This document shows positions 60,926-64,000 of a stretch of DNA of 64,000 nt, piece after piece. How positions within the stretch are numbered: position 1 is the stretch's first letter; each line of letters opens with the position of its first letter. Source of the stretch: Arthrobacter pullicola (lineage in GTDB: Bacteria; Actinomycetota; Actinomycetes; Actinomycetales; Micrococcaceae); contig NZ_JACSQC010000010.1 of NCBI RefSeq assembly GCF_014836875.1, forward strand, positions 1 to 64,000, in the 5' to 3' direction. Below the pieces are notes generated by a model. It did not search any database and was not told where the DNA came from. It saw only the letters and a program-made list of their open reading frames with translations. Made by a program: the position numbers and the translations under genes.

Positions 60926-61714
60926 TTAGGAGAAGTTGATGCCGCCGTCGATCAGCACCGTCTGGCCGGTCATATGGTCCGAATCCGGTCCGGAGAGGAA
61001 GGACACCAGTTTGGCGACGTCCTCCGGCTCTGACACCCTGCCCGCCAGGATGTTGTCCACCTGGGCCTGCAGGGCGCTGCCGCGCGGGGTGCCATCCCGT
61101 TCCGTGAGCCGCTCATCGATCAGGTCCCACATGGCGGTGCCCACAACGCCGGGAGCGTAGGCGTTAACCGTGATGTTGTACTTGGCGAACTCCATTGCCG
61201 CCGCCTGGGTCAGGCCGCGGACGGCCCACTTGGTGGCCGAGTAGGACGCCAGCACCGGGAACGGCCGGAACGCCACGATCGACGCGGCGGCAATGATCTT
61301 CCCGCCGGTGCCCTGGGCAATGAACTGCCGCGCAGCCGCCTGGTAGCAGTAGTAGACACCCTTGATATTCACGTCCAGCATCCGGTCCAGGGCGTCCGGC
61401 TTTACATCCAGGATCTCGTCCACCTGTGCGATGCCGGCGTTGGCGATCAGGACGCTCAGGTTCCCCAGCGCGTTGGTGCCCTCGGCGACCATCCGGGTTA
61501 CGTCGTCGGGATCTGCCACGTCCCCGGTGACCCCGACGGCGCGGCGGCCGCGGGACTCGACGGCGGCAACGACGTCGTCAATGTTCGATTTAGCGCCCGG
61601 AACGTCGGCGACGATGATGTCCAGGCCGTCGTCGGCGAGCCGTTCCGCGATGGCCCGGCCGATGCCGCGGCCTGCTCCGGTGATCAGGGCAACGCGGTTT
61701 TCATTTTCTGACAT
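60926..61714 (-). CDS. acetoin (diacetyl) reductase-like SDR
   Basis: 262 aa classical SDR: TGAGRGIG, NAGI, catalytic SYSATKWAV (Tyr-X3-Lys), PGVVGTAMWDLID. The EFAKYNITVNAYAPGVVGT context matches acetoin/butanediol dehydrogenases. In this operon it may act on acetol or propanediol rather than acetoin (inference). Last gene, 41 nt after the alcohol dehydrogenase. Confidence 0.88.
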   Translation of the reverse strand: MSENENRVALITGAGRGIGRAIAERLADDGLDIIVADVPGAKSNIDDVVAAVESRGRRAVGVTGDVADPDDVTRMVAEGTNALGNLSVLIANAGIAQVDEILDVKPDALDRMLDVNIKGVYYCYQAAARQFIAQGTGGKIIAAASIVAFRPFPVLASYSATKWAVRGLTQAAAMEFAKYNITVNAYAPGVVGTAMWDLIDERLTERDGTPRGSALQAQVDNILAGRVSEPEDVAKLVSFLSGPDSDHMTGQTVLIDGGINFS

Positions 61715-61755
61715 GGGATTCTCCTCTTACTGGATGGGTTTCGGTGGAACGCGGG

Positions 61756-62790
61756 TCAGGGGATGAGGATGGCGCGGCCGCGGACCTTCCCGGCGTCGAG
61801 GTCGCTGATGGCCTGCTGGAAGTTCTCCAGCGGATACTTCTGTGTGTGCAGGGTGACGGCGCCGCGGGCGGTGAGCGCCATGAGGTCCTGCAGATCGTTG
61901 TAACTGCCCACCAGGTTGCCGATGATGTTGATTTCGGCGGAGACCAGGTCGATGGTCGGCACGTTGATGTTCTCGCCGTAGCCGACCACGTAATAGTCAC
62001 CGCCCTGCCGGGTCATGGCGATGCCCTCCGACGTCGCCCCGCCTTCGCCGACGAAGTCGATGACGGCTTCGGCGCCGTTACCCCCGGTGAGGTCCAGGAC
62101 CTGCTGGACCTGGCTGCCGTCGGCGGGGACACCGATGTCCGCGCCGATGGTTTTCGCCAGCTCCAGCGCCTCCGGATTCCGGTCGACGACGACGATCCGG
62201 GCCGGCGTGAGTGCCTTGAGCACCTGGATGCCGATGTGCCCCAGCCCGCCGGCGCCGATCACCACGCACGTGTCCCGCGGGGTCAGCCGCCGGGCTGCCT
62301 TTGCGGCGGCGTGGTAAGCGGTGAGGCCCGCGTCGGCCAGGGCAGCGACGTCGGCCGGTTCCAGCGAATCGTCGATCTTCACCACGGAACGGGCCGAGGT
62401 GAGCAGGTAGTCGGCGTAGCCGCCGTTGGTGTCGATGCCCGGGAACTTGTTGTTCTCGCAGTGCACGTCGTCCCCGGAGCGGCAGGCGCGGCAGAGCCCA
62501 CAGGTCACCAGCGGATGCAGGATGACTTTGTCGCCCACCCGCACATGGGTGACCGCGCTGCCGACGGCGTGGACCCATCCGGCGTTCTCATGGCCGATCG
62601 TGTAGGGCAGTTTCACCTGCGATTTTTCCGCCCACTGCCCCTCGAGGATGTGCAGATCGGTGCGGCAGACACCGGCCCCGCCGATCCGGACAATGACGTC
62701 CAGCGGACCGGTGATTTCCGGCATGGGAACTTCTGCCATTTTCAGGCCCTGGTCGTAGCCGACAACCTGGACAGCTCGCATGGTGTTCAC
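61756..62790 (-). CDS. zinc-dependent alcohol dehydrogenase
   Basis: 344 aa MDR enzyme. Catalytic zinc ligands in GVCRTDLH and GHENAGWV; structural zinc cysteines in CGLCRACRSGDDVHC; NAD motif GAGGLGHIGIQ. Fits secondary-alcohol dehydrogenases of propane/2-propanol operons. Start overlaps the DUF59 gene (ATGA). Confidence 0.94.
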   Translation of the reverse strand: MNTMRAVQVVGYDQGLKMAEVPMPEITGPLDVIVRIGGAGVCRTDLHILEGQWAEKSQVKLPYTIGHENAGWVHAVGSAVTHVRVGDKVILHPLVTCGLCRACRSGDDVHCENNKFPGIDTNGGYADYLLTSARSVVKIDDSLEPADVAALADAGLTAYHAAAKAARRLTPRDTCVVIGAGGLGHIGIQVLKALTPARIVVVDRNPEALELAKTIGADIGVPADGSQVQQVLDLTGGNGAEAVIDFVGEGGATSEGIAMTRQGGDYYVVGYGENINVPTIDLVSAEINIIGNLVGSYNDLQDLMALTARGAVTLHTQKYPLENFQQAISDLDAGKVRGRAILIP

Positions 62791-63602
62791 GCGTTCTCCT
62801 TAACAGTGATGGGAAGCAGGGTGTGCCGGTCGCCGGGTTCGGCACCTTCCGGGCGTTCGTTCTGGTCCGCCCCGGAACCGGCATAGCGGGTGCGCAGCAG
62901 GCCCCGGCAGAAGTGCGCGTTGCCGTCGATCGAGATGCGGGTGGACCGCGCCCGGCGCAGCGCCATCGGCACCTCGTCGGGTGGGTAGGGGAGCCCGCGG
63001 TGGTCAACGAGTACCCGGGCTCCCGGTTCCAGCGGCAGTCCGAGCGCTTCGCGCCGGCGGAGCAGTGCTGCCTTGGTGTGCCCCGGCGGGAGGTCCGCAA
63101 GCCGGATGCGTCCGACGTCGGCCTCCGCCAGCCCCCGGTCTGCCCGCAGCAGCTCGGTAAGGCTGCGTTCCATGGCGGCCGTGTGCGCCTTCCGGCGGAA
63201 CGTCCACCGCAGCTCATCGAGGCTGTCCTCCGCCTCGTGTCCGAAGGTGCCCCGGTAACCGGCGTCCGCGGCGAGCCCGGCGTTGATCAGCCCGGAATCG
63301 TGGTGGTCATCGAGCTCGACGACCACAACCGCCACCCCTTCCAGTGCCGCGACGGCGTCCTTGCTGTCCGACGCCATGAGGTACGCAAAGTTCGGTGAGC
63401 AGAACGACGTCGGCAGGCGCAGGTGCACCGTTACTGCCGCTCCCGCAGTGCCGGGGGAAACGTCAATGGACCGGACAAAACCCAAATCGGTGATGGGTTC
63501 ATCGAGTTCGGGATCCTGGACCGCGCTCAGTGCCAGCCGGATATCCTCTGCGGCGAGGAGGCTGGCGCGGGGTGCGGGCCGGGTCTGGACGTCCGTCATC
63601 AC
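62787..63602 (-). CDS. DUF59/MIP18-family metal-sulfur assembly protein
   Basis: 271 aa. Residues 20-80 form the DUF59 core (VQDPELDEPITDLGFVRSIDV, LPTSFCSPNF with the conserved Cys). The rest is a longer C-terminal extension typical of the version found in propane monooxygenase operons, where it is thought to help mature the di-iron oxygenase. Overlaps both neighbours by 4 nt. Confidence 0.87.
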   Translation of the reverse strand: MMTDVQTRPAPRASLLAAEDIRLALSAVQDPELDEPITDLGFVRSIDVSPGTAGAAVTVHLRLPTSFCSPNFAYLMASDSKDAVAALEGVAVVVVELDDHHDSGLINAGLAADAGYRGTFGHEAEDSLDELRWTFRRKAHTAAMERSLTELLRADRGLAEADVGRIRLADLPPGHTKAALLRRREALGLPLEPGARVLVDHRGLPYPPDEVPMALRRARSTRISIDGNAHFCRGLLRTRYAGSGADQNERPEGAEPGDRHTLLPITVKENA

Positions 63603-64000
63603 ACGGCCCCCAGGTCTGCCCGTTCCGGCTGCCGCGGTCCAGTTTCCGTTTCCGGTGCGTCGGGGATCCGCAGTGCCTCCGGCACCGGAATGTCATACAT
63701 CTTCGCCGCGTTCAGGCCGAGGATCTTTTTCTTCTGCTCGATGGTCAGCGGCGCGTACTCGGTCATGTCTTCGGGGATCTGGAAATCGACGAAGGACTCG
63801 ATCAGCCAGCGCGGGGTCCAGAGCGCATAGTCGCTGGAGAACTGGATGCGGTCCTCGCCGATCCAGTAGATGAGTTCCCCGATGATCTGCGCGAAGTAGC
63901 GCGGGCGGGTGTGCATAAACGGCATGGCGACGGCGAGCCCGCCGTGGACGTTGGGTTCCTGCGTGGCGATCCAGCAGAAGTCCTCCAGCCGGGGCAGTCC
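63599..64000 (-). CDS. amidohydrolase-fold protein, C-terminal part (continues beyond window)
   Basis: The frame is open to the window edge (63926-64000 continues in frame as LPRLEDFCWIATQEPNVHGG). YFAQIIGELIYWIGEDRIQFSSDYALW and LGLNAAKMYDI are typical of the amidohydrolase-2 family (final Asp ligand in SSDY). In propane/2-propanol oxygenase operons such a gene lies between the monooxygenase genes and DUF59-adh and is required for active oxygenase. The internal ATG at 63925 is not the start. Confidence 0.88.
   Translation of the reverse strand, partial: GLPRLEDFCWIATQEPNVHGGLAVAMPFMHTRPRYFAQIIGELIYWIGEDRIQFSSDYALWTPRWLIESFVDFQIPEDMTEYAPLTIEQKKKILGLNAAKMYDIPVPEALRIPDAPETETGPRQPERADLGAV

Overview
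The window is chromosomal DNA from a high-GC actinobacterium, most likely Micrococcaceae (Arthrobacter or a close relative). Codon use is strongly GC-biased, many starts are GTG, arsC is of the LMW-phosphatase type, and there is a DUF3090/MSMEG_4193/SCO1664 trio and a corynebacterial-type sarcosine oxidase operon. All calls are from reading the sequence; no database search was run.

Layout. 1-130: the 3' end of a 5S rRNA gene (end of an rrn operon lying to the left) and its terminator. 301-10336: a creatine/sarcosine catabolic cluster. purU-soxG-soxA-soxD-soxB read leftwards. An MHS-family transporter, creatinase and an IclR regulator read rightwards. The divergent control region carries two promoters, each overlapping its own copy of a 31-bp operator. 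A 29-codon vestige of glyA remains just upstream of soxB. Copies of one palindromic repeat lie just outside both ends of the cluster. 10690-15623: a 14-TMS MFS exporter, an APC antiporter, a small membrane protein and an M20 peptidase. 15756-16831: an orphan 5S rRNA gene, a TMEM175-like channel and tRNA-Ser(GGA). 16840-22253: an FtsX-type ABC transporter divergent from a two-component system, with a perfect 18-bp palindrome between them. 22494-26302: a three-gene acyl-chain operon (FabL-like reductase, acyl-CoA synthetase, ketosynthase) with no carrier protein. 26454-28249: a DsbA-like lipoprotein and a DUF2236 protein. 28323-31779: arsenic resistance (arsR, acr3, arsC, flavoprotein with a CC-rich tail). 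31776-33097: a PadR/HAAS pair and a winged-helix regulator.

33382-42238 is the main genome-defence region. It holds a jetA-jetB-jetC (mksF-E-B) condensin-like operon with no visible jetD/mksG nuclease subunit. Next to it is a visibly AT-richer, probably acquired gene for a 964-residue protein with an N-terminal restriction-endonuclease-like domain and a NACHT NTPase. The right edge of that island is a scar made of a truncated glnQ-type ATPase and a truncated membrane-protein gene in opposite orientations.

42721-60839 is ordinary accessory and core chromosome: small membrane proteins, the SCO1664/DUF3090/phosphatase operon, hemerythrin, an APC permease, a lipoprotein, VOC, DUF2283, an HxlR/SDR divergent pair, a kinase-like protein, a WYL regulator divergent from a DrrAB-type exporter plus NmrA-like gene, a type II glutamine amidotransferase, an NAD(P)H oxidoreductase and an EAL phosphodiesterase. 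60926-64000 (leftward, open at the right edge) carries an acetoin-reductase-like SDR, a zinc alcohol dehydrogenase, a DUF59 protein and an amidohydrolase. This order resembles the tail of actinobacterial propane/2-propanol monooxygenase operons.

How the genes fit together: imported creatine would be cut to sarcosine and urea by creatinase. SoxABDG would demethylate sarcosine to glycine, loading tetrahydrofolate. PurU would release formate and regenerate tetrahydrofolate. The IclR protein is the obvious candidate to read the paired operators.
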